57,789 nt of DNA from Salinivirgaceae bacterium (lineage in GTDB: Bacteria > Bacteroidota > Bacteroidia > Bacteroidales > SZUA-534), in NCBI GenBank assembly GCA_017551905.1, contig JAFZKK010000116.1, forward strand, positions 1 through 57,789, in the 5' to 3' direction. The notes below the pieces were generated by a model, which worked only from the letters and a program-made list of their open reading frames with translations, made no database searches and was not told the DNA's origin. The number at the start of each line of letters is the position of its first letter. The stretch's first letter is position 1. A program made the position numbers and the translations under genes. Shown here piece after piece: positions 1 to 6,967 of the stretch.

Positions 1-233
1 GCTATGATAGTTTGATTTAACACCATAATGCACATTGAAAAACAGATTTTTTTCATTTTCTTGTAATTATTATTTTATGTGTGACTTTATTCCATTTGGG
101 ATGTCTGCTACTAATTTCTACTTCTCGTCGCTTTACCCAAGATACTATAGATAAGACAAAATCTAAAGACTGTTGCTCCGTATTTTTTCTTACATCTTTT
201 CCTCCTTGTTTTCTATTATCATACGACAAATTA
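1..233. other. Non-coding stretch, no gene seen
   Basis: AT-rich sequence downstream of the minus-strand gene that ends at 234. A plus-strand reading frame from 81 runs into that gene in antisense and looks like chance. I see no RNA gene, clear terminator or repeat here. Confidence 0.5.
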
Positions 234-935
234 TCAATTACTATACGGCATTTTCACACCTTCAGGGAAGACAAATCCATTCTTTTTTATCTTAGAAAAG
301 CATTTCACTTTCGTCATATCTTCTCCTGTATCATCATATTTATAATCAAATGAAGTCTTGTCTACATAATAGTATTCCCATTCTGTAGCGTTCATTACAC
401 TATCCACCTTAGATTCAAGGACAGGACTATTGGGCATTGTGCCTCGGTTTTTGTTAACTAATTTTTTATCAATTGCAATATCCCAGTAGGTTCTGAGTTC
501 TGTTATATCACAGAACATAGCGATGATTTCTTTCCCTTTCTTAGAACGGTCGTAGCCTTCGATATAAACATTATCATAATGTTCTTCCAAGCAAAGACGC
601 CCTTTCATAAAGAACATACGCTTGTATTCCATATTCCTCTTGTTATCAGTATCACAGTCACCTATCCATCTGTCCATACGATGTTCAACAAATACTAAAT
701 TGGAATCTTGGAAGTAGTAATAAATAGTATCTGGTTTTTCGTAGTCTATGTAGCAAGAATTATCGTCGATTTGATACATATTTAGAGGAAATTTTACACA
801 CAAAAAAACATCTCTTTTATTCAAGATACTTTCTCTGTACTCATCAATCTGATTCATTTTTATTGACAATGAATCTTGTGCATAAATCTCTTGCATAGCA
901 TTTAGTGCAAGAATCATAAGAATTATTCTCTTCAT
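234..935 (-). CDS. Secreted protein of unknown function
   Basis: Encodes 233 aa. The first 19-20 residues form a signal peptide (KR followed by a hydrophobic stretch ending in Ile-Tyr-Ala-Gln), so the product is probably exported to the periplasm or surface; no lipobox cysteine is seen. The mature part is rich in Asp, Tyr and Lys, with no recognised domain or catalytic motif. The gene is more AT-rich than most of the window and stands alone, with a 240-bp gap to the next remnant. I do not recognise the family. Confidence 0.7.
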   Translation of the reverse strand: MKRIILMILALNAMQEIYAQDSLSIKMNQIDEYRESILNKRDVFLCVKFPLNMYQIDDNSCYIDYEKPDTIYYYFQDSNLVFVEHRMDRWIGDCDTDNKRNMEYKRMFFMKGRLCLEEHYDNVYIEGYDRSKKGKEIIAMFCDITELRTYWDIAIDKKLVNKNRGTMPNSPVLESKVDSVMNATEWEYYYVDKTSFDYKYDDTGEDMTKVKCFSKIKKNGFVFPEGVKMPYSN

Positions 936-1092
936 CGTTTTATAGATTATTCGTTAAGTATTGTACTAACTCGTTGGCGGAATTTATTTTTTTGAAAAAC
1001 AATAAATTATATAATCTTCATATTAGCAACTTGTATACAAATTTCGCAATAATTCTTGAAATGAGCCATTAGTTTTTGCGGGGCGTCTGCCG

Positions 1093-1129
1093 ATAATAAA
1101 ACAAGGCCACCCTGTTAAGGCAGCCTTGC
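1093..1129 (-). terminator. Terminator left behind the acyl-CoA synthetase stump
   Basis: CAAGGC (1102-1107) and GCCTTG (1123-1128) form a hairpin. Read on the minus strand it is followed by TTTTATT. It lies about 50 bp beyond the stop codon of the truncated ligase remnant, so it was probably that gene's terminator. Confidence 0.5.
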
Positions 1130-1176
1130 TATTTAAACTCTGTGTTCTCTCGTTTCCTCTGCGCTCTCTGTGAAAA

Positions 1177-1287
1177 TTATTTTTTGAGTCCAAGTTTCTC
1201 CACAGCCTCCTCGCGCATCTTGTATTTCAGGATTTTGCCTGCGGCGTTCATCGGGAACGATTTGACGAAATCGATATAGCGCGGTAA
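1177..1287 (-). pseudogene. C-terminal stump of an AMP-forming acyl-CoA synthetase
   Basis: The minus strand encodes 36 codons ending in a proper stop at 1177-1179. The peptide begins LPRYIDFV, continues FPMNAAGKILKYKMRE and ends EKLGLKK. This is the characteristic C-terminal cap of adenylate-forming acyl-CoA synthetases: the catalytic-lysine loop (GKI) and the terminal helix. Upstream of 1287 the frame breaks into A-rich DNA, where the WYL promoter begins, so more than 90% of the gene is gone. The break marks a likely left edge for insertion of the accessory island, or a deletion endpoint. Seen directly: sequence and stop. Known: the family motif. Inferred: loss through island insertion. Confidence 0.75.
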
Positions 1288-1315
1288 GCAATTTTTTCAA
1301 AAAAAACGGTTTTTA

Positions 1316-1350
1316 CTCCCATTATTTGAGAGCGACGATTGCTATCTTTG
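1316..1350 (+). promoter_or_regulatory. Shared island promoter, copy 1 (WYL gene)
   Basis: CTCCCATTATTTGAGAG (1316-1332), 10 nt, then TATCTTTG (1343-1350), a good Bacteroidota -7 box (TAnnTTTG). The 17-mer is an imperfect dyad (CTCCCA / TGAGAG around TTATT). The same arrangement occurs at 5062, 11749 and 14599. A second dyad, TCGTTT (1353-1358) / AAACGA (1368-1373), sits just before the start codon and could serve autoregulation. Confidence 0.65.
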
Positions 1351-1374
1351 TGTCGTTTTTAAAATTGAAACGAT

Positions 1375-2319
1375 ATGGCAAAAAGCACTACAGGACATTT
1401 GTACCGTTGTTATGCGTGGTTGGTCGACACTATCGACCAATATCCAAAAGGGATTAGTTATGAGGAGATTAGCAAATTGTGGGGCGCTGATAGAGAGGTC
1501 AATGACGACAAAGAAGGGTACCTTGTTGAGAGTAAATTTCACCGTTGGCGACGTGCAGCCGAGGAATTTTTCGGCTTTGAAATTGTATGCGACAGCAATG
1601 GCTGTTACAGCATTGCCAACCACGACAATAGCTCGCTGTACAAGCTTGCCCGTCAGACACTTAACGCATTTGCTGTGAGCAATATAATCAAGGGAAATCG
1701 GACTCTCGACAAACAGATTTTGTACGAAGATGTGCCCTCGAGTCAGCAGCACCTCACGACCATTCTGTCGGCCCTGCGCAACCGCCACACGCTGCGTATG
1801 GTACACCAAAGTTATTGGCGCGATGAACCTTCCAATCCGACCGTCGAGCCATACGGCCTGAAGATGTTCCGCCAACGATGGTATCTGCTTGCAAAAGTGA
1901 TAGAAAGCGATGACAGCAGGAAAATCGGAAAGATACTCACATACGGGGTCGACCGCATTGTCAGCGCTGCCGAGACCGAAAGCAGATACACTCTGCCCGA
2001 CGATTTCGATGCCAATAAATATTTCGAGAATATTGTAGGCGTCAGCAATGTTGAGGGCAAAATCGAAAAAGTGACCATTGTGGCTGACGATGTGCAGCGC
2101 AAATATCTTCGCTCGCTGCCGTTGCACCATTCGCAAAAAGAAGTCTGGACGGACGAGTGGGCGTCGGAATTTGAATATAAACTGATTGTTAATGAGGAGT
2201 TTAAGCGCGAGTTGCGCGCCTTCGGAGCTGGCGTTGAGGTGTTGAAACCTGCCTGGTTGCGCAAAGAGTTCCGCGATGAGTTAGATGAACTGTGTAAAAT
2301 ATACGCCACTGGCAAATAA
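1375..2319 (+). CDS. WYL-domain transcriptional regulator
   Basis: Encodes 314 aa, predicted to be a DNA-binding regulator with a ligand-sensing WYL domain. The N-terminal ~75 residues look like a winged helix-turn-helix (ISYEEISKLW). The WYL core follows at about 150-215, with VEPYGL, then RWYLLAKV (the name-giving W-Y-L), then a 'YGVDRI' element, and a C-terminal WCX-like segment. WYL regulators commonly control defence islands and DNA-damage or nucleic-acid-linked genes. It heads the island, and its promoter shares a dyad element with three other units downstream, so it is the obvious candidate to bind that element. The start at 1375 fits the promoter, giving a leader of about 18-20 nt. 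Exonuclease and PLD genes follow on the same strand. Confidence 0.85.
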   Translation: MAKSTTGHLYRCYAWLVDTIDQYPKGISYEEISKLWGADREVNDDKEGYLVESKFHRWRRAAEEFFGFEIVCDSNGCYSIANHDNSSLYKLARQTLNAFAVSNIIKGNRTLDKQILYEDVPSSQQHLTTILSALRNRHTLRMVHQSYWRDEPSNPTVEPYGLKMFRQRWYLLAKVIESDDSRKIGKILTYGVDRIVSAAETESRYTLPDDFDANKYFENIVGVSNVEGKIEKVTIVADDVQRKYLRSLPLHHSQKEVWTDEWASEFEYKLIVNEEFKRELRAFGAGVEVLKPAWLRKEFRDELDELCKIYATGK

Positions 2320-2380
2320 TAACCGCATAATACGTTGATTAACAACCAACAAGCGTTTTGCAGACTTAAAAACCTTAAAG

Positions 2381-2902
2381 ATGAAGAATTTTGTAGCAAT
2401 CGATTTCGAAACGGCCAACGGCAAGCGCTCAAGCGTCTGCTCGGTTGGCATTGTTGTGGTGCGTGACGGCTGTGTTGTCGATTCGTTCTATTCGCTCATT
2501 CGCCCCGAGCCCAACTATTACGCGTGGTACTGTCAGGAAGTTCACGGCCTTGGTCCCGATGACACCGACACCGCCCCAACGTTTCCCTGCGTCTGGCGCG
2601 AGCTGATGCAACACGTTGAGAAGTATTTCCCGCAGATGGCTCAAGGCGAGGCACCGTTTGTGGCGCACAACGCTGCATTCGACAGGGGCTGCTTACAAGC
2701 CGCGTTCCAAACATATCGGATGGATTATCCTGAATATCAGTTTCTTTGCACCTGCGTGGCAGCGCGCCGCCATTTTGGCAAAGATTTGCCCAACCACCAA
2801 TTGCACACTGTTGCCGAGGCCTGTGGCTATAATCTCGAAAACCACCACCACGCCCTCGCCGACGCCGAAGCTTGCGCCGCGATAGCGATGGAGATTCTGT
2901 AA
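2381..2902 (+). CDS. DEDDh 3'-5' exonuclease (DnaQ/RNase T-like)
   Basis: Encodes 173 aa, essentially a free-standing exonuclease domain. Motif Exo I is IDFETAN, with D8 and E10. Exo II includes D101 in AHNAAFDRG. Exo III is HHALADA, with H156 and D161. All four metal ligands and the general-base His are therefore present, so it should degrade DNA or RNA 3'-5'. The size matches stand-alone DnaQ-like proteins fed by repair or defence systems rather than a polymerase subunit. It lies 61 bp after the WYL gene and is probably co-transcribed. A degraded copy of its first 28 codons lies at 14469-14552, so this gene was once duplicated inside the island. Confidence 0.88.
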   Translation: MKNFVAIDFETANGKRSSVCSVGIVVVRDGCVVDSFYSLIRPEPNYYAWYCQEVHGLGPDDTDTAPTFPCVWRELMQHVEKYFPQMAQGEAPFVAHNAAFDRGCLQAAFQTYRMDYPEYQFLCTCVAARRHFGKDLPNHQLHTVAEACGYNLENHHHALADAEACAAIAMEIL

Positions 2903-2982
2903 TTTTTTTCTCTATTTTCACCAGACTCTAAACTTCTAAACTCTAAACTTCTAACTCATAATTCCTAAATCCTAACTAAACT

Positions 2983-3498
2983 ATGTCAACCACGCTAATC
3001 ACCGACACCGAGCATTACAGCACCGTCATAACCCTTGCGGCAAAGGCGCGGCGCTCGCTGTGGATAGGCACCGCCGACATTAAGGATATGTATGTGAAGC
3101 AAGGCGCGCAAGAGAAGCCGTTTGTGGGCGTGCTGGCCGATTTGCTTGCCCACGGCGTCGAGGTGCGGCTCATTCACGCCAAAGAGCCTGGCGGCAATTT
3201 CCGCGACGATTTCGACTGTTATCCGATTCTTGCCAAGAGTTTGGAAAGGGCGCTCTGTCCGCGCGTGCATTTCAAGATAATCGTTATCGACCAAACGGTG
3301 TGCTACATTGGCAGCGCCAACCTAACGGGCGCGGGAATGGGAATGAAAGCCGCAGGTCGGCGCAATTTCGAGGCTGGCATTCTGACCGACGACCCCAAAA
3401 TTGTCGAGGCCGCCATTGAGGAGTTCGACAAAGTGTGGCGCGGCAGCGAGTGCAAGCGGTGCCAACGCCGTCAGTTCTGCGGTGACCCGATTGGGTGA
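2983..3498 (+). CDS. Phospholipase D-like protein with one HKD motif and Cys tail
   Basis: Encodes 171 aa. A single PLD catalytic motif is visible: H96, K98 and D103 in HFKIIVID, followed by IGSANLT (S111, N113). Proteins with one HKD motif normally dimerise to make the active site, and the group includes nucleases such as Nuc/BfiI as well as lipases. The C-terminus carries C157-x2-C160-x5-C166, which could bind a metal and is not part of the PLD core. It sits third behind WYL and the exonuclease, separated from the latter by 80 bp of 'CTAAACTTCTAA' words. A nuclease role is inferred from the neighbours. Confidence 0.8.
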   Translation: MSTTLITDTEHYSTVITLAAKARRSLWIGTADIKDMYVKQGAQEKPFVGVLADLLAHGVEVRLIHAKEPGGNFRDDFDCYPILAKSLERALCPRVHFKIIVIDQTVCYIGSANLTGAGMGMKAAGRRNFEAGILTDDPKIVEAAIEEFDKVWRGSECKRCQRRQFCGDPIG

Positions 3499-3543
3499 GG
3501 TAAGAGTGTTATCGCTTCGCGAGAAATTGATACAAAAATGCTT

Positions 3544-3603
3544 AAAAATTCGCAGTACCACTTCATATTTTCAATGAAAATTCGCAGTAGCATTGCAAGA
3601 TTT
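3544..3603 (+). repeat. 32-bp tandem repeat, upstream block
   Basis: One complete unit (3544-3575: AAAATTCGCAGTACCACTTC followed by ATATTTTCAAT) and the beginning of a second (3576 on, GAAAATTCGCAGTAG). Unit junctions form ATTTTC-AAT-GAAAAT palindromes. The same unit recurs immediately downstream of the DUF4143 gene, so the gene is bracketed by direct copies. Confidence 0.8.
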
Positions 3604-3630
3604 TATATATTTGCAAAAAAGTAATAAGCT

Positions 3631-4764
3631 ATGAACGAGCGAGTTTTGCAAATTATCGATGATGAAAGCGTATTTTTGTTCGGCGCACGCCAAACAGGCA
3701 AGACAACAATGCTGATGAACCGTTACCCCGAGGCCGTTTACTACGACCTGCTTCAAACCGACGTGCTGAACCGTTTCCGCCAGCGGCCGTCGCTGTTGCG
3801 TGAGACTCACAAAACCGCACCCGAAGGCCAGCTGATAATTATCGACGAGATTCAGCAGGTGCCCGAGCTTCTGAACGAGATTCACTGGCTGATAACCAAC
3901 CGCCACCTGCGGTTCATACTCTGTGGCTCAAGCGCTCGCAAACTCAAGCGGCAGGGCGTCAACACCCTTGGCGGACGCGCCGTGCCGCAGTATCTGTTCC
4001 CGTTTGTGAGTTACGAGGTTGCTGATTTCGATATCGACCGCGCCGTGAACAACGGAATGATTCCGCGCCACTATCTGAAAGACAATCCGACCAGTTTGCT
4101 CAAGGCATACGTGGGTGTTTATCTGCGCGAGGAGATTCAGGCTGAATCGCTGGTGCGAAACCTTGCAGGCTTCTCGCGATTCCTCGAAATTGCCGCTATG
4201 ACCGATGGCGAAATGGTTAATTATCTGAATATTGCGTCGGATTGCGGAGTGAGTGCCAACACTGTGAAGGAGTATTTTCAGATTCTTGTGGACACGCTTG
4301 TGGGCTATATGATTCCAGCCTACACGCACAAAGCCAAACGGAAGGTTGTGCAAGCGCCGCGCTTCTACCTGTTCGATGTGGGCGTTACCAACTACCTGCT
4401 GGGCCGCACGCGGTTGCAGCGCGGCTCGGTTGAGTATGGTCACTCATTTGAGCACGTTGTGGTTCAGGAGGTTATCGCATATTTAAGTTATACCGACAAC
4501 CCAAACAAACTCTCGTATTGGCGCACCTATACGCAGATTGAGGTCGATATGATTTTGGGCGATGCCCGTGTGGCCATTGAGATAAAATCGGCCGAGGAGG
4601 TGCTGCCCAAACACCGCAAAGGATTGAAAGCCTTTGCCGATGAGCACCCCGACTGTCGTCTGATTATAGTGTCGCTCGACCGCTTCAGCCGCATTGTCGA
4701 CGGAATTGAGTATCTGTACGTTACCGATTTCTTCAAGAAACTTTGGGCTCACAAAATTGTCTGA
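3631..4764 (+). CDS. AAA ATPase with DUF4143 nuclease-like C-terminus
   Basis: Encodes 377 aa. Walker A is GARQTGKT (18-25) and Walker B is IIIDEIQQV (D72, E73); a sensor-like 'ILCGSSARKL' follows. The C-terminal half (about 190-370) has DUF4143 hallmarks: FYLFDVGVTNYLLGR, then GHSFEHVVVQE, SYWRT and VDMILGDARVAIEIKSAE. The last resembles the D-x(n)-ExK core of a PD-(D/E)XK nuclease. These cytoplasmic ATPases are widespread and mobile in Bacteroidota, and no physiological role is settled. Here the gene is framed by 32-bp direct repeats and closed by a strong terminator, so it behaves as a cassette separate from its neighbours. Confidence 0.88.
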   Translation: MNERVLQIIDDESVFLFGARQTGKTTMLMNRYPEAVYYDLLQTDVLNRFRQRPSLLRETHKTAPEGQLIIIDEIQQVPELLNEIHWLITNRHLRFILCGSSARKLKRQGVNTLGGRAVPQYLFPFVSYEVADFDIDRAVNNGMIPRHYLKDNPTSLLKAYVGVYLREEIQAESLVRNLAGFSRFLEIAAMTDGEMVNYLNIASDCGVSANTVKEYFQILVDTLVGYMIPAYTHKAKRKVVQAPRFYLFDVGVTNYLLGRTRLQRGSVEYGHSFEHVVVQEVIAYLSYTDNPNKLSYWRTYTQIEVDMILGDARVAIEIKSAEEVLPKHRKGLKAFADEHPDCRLIIVSLDRFSRIVDGIEYLYVTDFFKKLWAHKIV

Positions 4765-4773
4765 AAAACGATT

Positions 4774-4865
4774 GAAAATTCGCAGTGCTACTTCATATTT
4801 TCAATGAAAATTCGCGGTGCTACTTCATATTTTCAATGAAAATTCGCAGTAGTGTTGCGAATTTT
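4774..4865 (+). repeat. 32-bp tandem repeat, downstream block
   Basis: Two complete 32-bp units (4774-4805, 4806-4837) and a partial third (4838-4865), matching the block at 3544. The partial units of both blocks diverge after GCAGTAG (then CATTGC versus TGTTGC). The gene is thus bracketed by about 1.5 and 2.5 units. Confidence 0.85.
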
Positions 4866-4876
4866 AAAGTTTTTTA

Positions 4877-4919
4877 GCAGCGTGGCAGGAGAAATTTCAG
4901 CCACGCTGCATTTTTTTTT
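4877..4919 (+). terminator. Strong rho-independent terminator
   Basis: GCAGCGTGGC (4877-4886) pairs perfectly over 10 bp with GCCACGCTGC (4900-4909), followed by a run of nine T (4911-4919). It ends transcription from the DUF4143 gene and insulates the MoxR operon. Confidence 0.85.
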
Positions 4920-5010
4920 GAAATTTTCCCAAACCTCTGCCGCAATCTCGCGCAGGTTGCCCGTTTCTTTGCATTCGTAATTTGATGTTGAACCTTTAAA
5001 ATGTTTGATT

Positions 5011-5103
5011 ATGAATGGTTTTGATGATTTTCTTCCTCGCTTTGGCGCTTTTGGGGCGGCGCTCTCATTATTTGGGAGCCACAACCATTTTCTTTGTCAG
5101 TAA
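5011..5103 (+). other. Possible 30-aa reading frame in a duplicated leader
   Basis: A 30-codon frame (starts MNGFDDFLPRFGAF, ends NHFLCQ) spans the shared promoter element. The DNA before it (about 4983-5020: TTGATGTTGAACC, then TGATTATGAATGG) closely resembles the leader and start of the FtsK-like gene (11794-11830: TTGATGTCGAACC, then TGATTATGAACG). It may be the decayed 5' end of a lost gene rather than a working peptide. Confidence 0.2.
5062..5096 (+). promoter_or_regulatory. Shared island promoter, copy 2 (MoxR operon)
   Basis: CTCTCATTATTTGGGAG (5062-5078), 10 nt, then TTTCTTTG (5089-5096), a near match to TAnnTTTG. It lies 44 bp before the MoxR start codon. Motif and spacing are as in copies 1, 3 and 4. 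Confidence 0.65.
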
Positions 5104-5139
5104 AAACATTAGTCAGTATAAACTTAAAACATTGAAATT

Positions 5140-6207
5140 ATGGCAATTGATTGTAAAGAACTGCAAAAAATTCTGTCGGCGATGCCAGCAGAGCAGAACC
5201 TGATGTTGGTGGGCAAGCACGGCATTGGCAAATCGGAGATTCTCACGCGACACTTTGAGCGGCAAGGCTTGCGGGTGGTAACGCTCTTTTTGGGGCAGAT
5301 GAGCGACCCTGGCGACTTGATTGGTCTGCCGCGGATGGACGAGGCCACGGGCCGCACCATTTTTATGCCGCCCTACTGGTTCCCTGTCGACGGCCAGCCT
5401 GTGGTGCTGTTCCTCGACGAGTTGAACCGCGCCCGCCCCGAGGTGCTGCAAACCATTATGGATTTGGCACTTAACCGCAAATTAGCGGGGCGCTCGCTAC
5501 CCGAGGGCAGCCGTCTGATTTCGGCCGTGAACGATGGCGAGGAGTACCAACTCACCGACCTTGACCCTGCGTTGGTGTCGCGCTTCAACATTTACACCTT
5601 CCAGCCGTCGGTGCCCGAGTGGCTGATGTGGGCAGCCGAGAGCAAACTCGACCAGCGAGTGATTGAGTTCATTCGCGCCACGCCCAAGTTTCTCGACAGC
5701 GACGGCACCACCAGCACCTTCGACCGTGGCCTTCAAAAAACACCCGACCGCCGCGCGTGGAAGAAGGTATCCGACTGTATATCAACATTGAACAGCCTTG
5801 AGCCTGTCCACAAGAAGATGCTTGCAGGAATTGTCGGTGCCGCTGCTACGCAGGCCTTTGTCGCCTTTTTGGGCGCAAGTCGGTTGCTGTCGGGCAAAGA
5901 CATTCTGCTCGATTTTGCCAAGCACAAGGAGACGCTCAAACGGTACAAGTTGCACGAGGTGGCAACCGTCAACGAGGACATTTTCCAGTTTATCGAAATT
6001 GGCGGCCAAACGCCTGAACAAAAGAAAGTTATGGCCAAAAATCTGGAAAAATATATCGAAGCGTTGCAGCAGGCCAAGCGCAACGAGGAACTGGCGCATT
6101 TCGCCTCGTTCTTCGAGAAAGACACCTACAAAAACGCCCTGACGTTTGTCATTACCGAGGTTCCCTCTGTGTATGAGGCGATTATTGGGTTCATTGAGAA
6201 TTTGTAA
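5140..6207 (+). CDS. MoxR-type AAA+ ATPase
   Basis: Encodes 355 aa. Walker A is GKHGIGKS (25-32), Walker B is LFLDELNR (D93, E94), sensor 1 is SAVND (N131), and an arginine-finger-like R148 lies in DPALVSRF. The 'SDPGDLIGLP' insert is typical of MoxR/RavA-like helix-2-insert ATPases. These hexameric motors pair with a VWA-domain protein to remodel or deliver metal to client proteins, and several MoxR-VWA sets have been proposed as conflict systems. The partner VWA gene lies two genes downstream. It is first in a same-strand run of six genes (MoxR, peptidase, VWA, three related unknowns) with no terminator visible between them. Confidence 0.9.
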   Translation: MAIDCKELQKILSAMPAEQNLMLVGKHGIGKSEILTRHFERQGLRVVTLFLGQMSDPGDLIGLPRMDEATGRTIFMPPYWFPVDGQPVVLFLDELNRARPEVLQTIMDLALNRKLAGRSLPEGSRLISAVNDGEEYQLTDLDPALVSRFNIYTFQPSVPEWLMWAAESKLDQRVIEFIRATPKFLDSDGTTSTFDRGLQKTPDRRAWKKVSDCISTLNSLEPVHKKMLAGIVGAAATQAFVAFLGASRLLSGKDILLDFAKHKETLKRYKLHEVATVNEDIFQFIEIGGQTPEQKKVMAKNLEKYIEALQQAKRNEELAHFASFFEKDTYKNALTFVITEVPSVYEAIIGFIENL

Positions 6208-6404
6208 GTTATTTAGGATGTAGGAGTTAGGAGTTGTAAGTGACAAGTTACAAGGTAAAAGGCATAATAAGTTAGGATTTAGGAATTACGATTTTTCAAT
6301 TTTCAATTTTCAATTTAAACCTGTTCAACCCGTTCAACTTTAAACTTAAAACTTCGAAAACTTAAAACTAAACTCTAAACTTCTAACCCTCTAAACTTTT
6401 AAAA

Positions 6405-6818
6405 ATGACCAATTTACACCAAGAATACGATTATTGCTGGACGATTTTCAGCCGTCGGTTTCCCGAATTGCCGAAGCCGAAGATGTACGTGCGGAAAATG
6501 AGGCAGAAATGGGGCTTGTGCGCGTGCGCTGCGAAGTCGCACATTACGCTGAACCGCTGTCTGCAAACTGCTGACGAGGAGTTTGTCCGTCACGTTATCT
6601 TCCACGAAATGTGCCACTTACTGCACCCAAACCACAAACGCGAGTTCTACGATTTGCTTAAGCAGTTCGACACCTCGCAGATGCGTGAGAATGAGCGAGT
6701 TAACCAACGAGTTGAACGACTCAAACAACGTGCCGAAGCCATTCGGAAGGCAGTGAACAATGAACAATTAAAAATTAAAAATGAAGGACAAAAAGTCGAG
6801 AAGGTTGAGATGGTTTAG
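6405..6818 (+). CDS. YgjP/SprT-like zinc metallopeptidase
   Basis: Encodes 137 aa. The zincin motif HEMCHLLHPNH supplies H67, E68, H71 and H77 (HExxH then a third His six residues on), followed by FYDLL. Together with 'WGLCACAAKSHITLN' upstream this matches the YgjP/DUF45 (WLM-SprT-like) family. Such peptidases are cytoplasmic, and SprT/Wss1 relatives process DNA-protein crosslinks. The last 20 or so residues (NNEQLKIKNEG...) are encoded by a dispersed intergenic repeat also seen at about 10546-10565, so the tail is probably an accidental extension. Between a MoxR ATPase and a VWA protein it may be the catalytic arm of the complex (inference). The gap before it (6208-6404) holds only repeat words. 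Confidence 0.82.
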   Translation: MTNLHQEYDYCWTIFSRRFPELPKPKMYVRKMRQKWGLCACAAKSHITLNRCLQTADEEFVRHVIFHEMCHLLHPNHKREFYDLLKQFDTSQMRENERVNQRVERLKQRAEAIRKAVNNEQLKIKNEGQKVEKVEMV

Positions 6819-6830
6819 AACGTCGAGAAT

Positions 6831-6960
6831 CTAAACCTTCTAAACAGCGAAGCGACTAAACTTCTCAACAGCGCAGCGACTCAACTTTAAACTTAAAACT
6901 TCGAGAACTTAAAACTAAACTCTAAACTTCTAAACAGCGAAGCGACTAAACTTCTAAACC
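6831..6960 (+). repeat. Tandem 'TAAACTTCTAAACAGCGAAG' words
   Basis: Three imperfect copies of a ~25-bp unit (TAAACTTCTAAACAGCGAAG plus CGAC) occur at about 6831-6855, 6856-6880 and 6916-6946, mixed with AACTTAAAACT words. Shorter versions of the words fill the gaps at 2925-2980, 6300-6400 and 10580-10605. No gene is seen. Confidence 0.7.
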
Positions 6961-6967
6961 TTTAACA

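Noticed and set aside
81-353. Plus-strand frame with a phenylalanine-rich product
   Set aside because: It overlaps the better-supported secreted protein gene in antisense, has low-complexity sequence and no family resemblance.
3544-4865. 32-bp repeats as a CRISPR array
   Set aside because: Units are directly adjacent with no unique spacers, and there are no cas genes.
4833-5084. Minus-strand 83-codon frame (starts MWLPNNESAAPK)
   Set aside because: It runs antisense through promoter copy 2, the terminator stem and the 32-bp repeat, and its C-terminus is translated repeat DNA.
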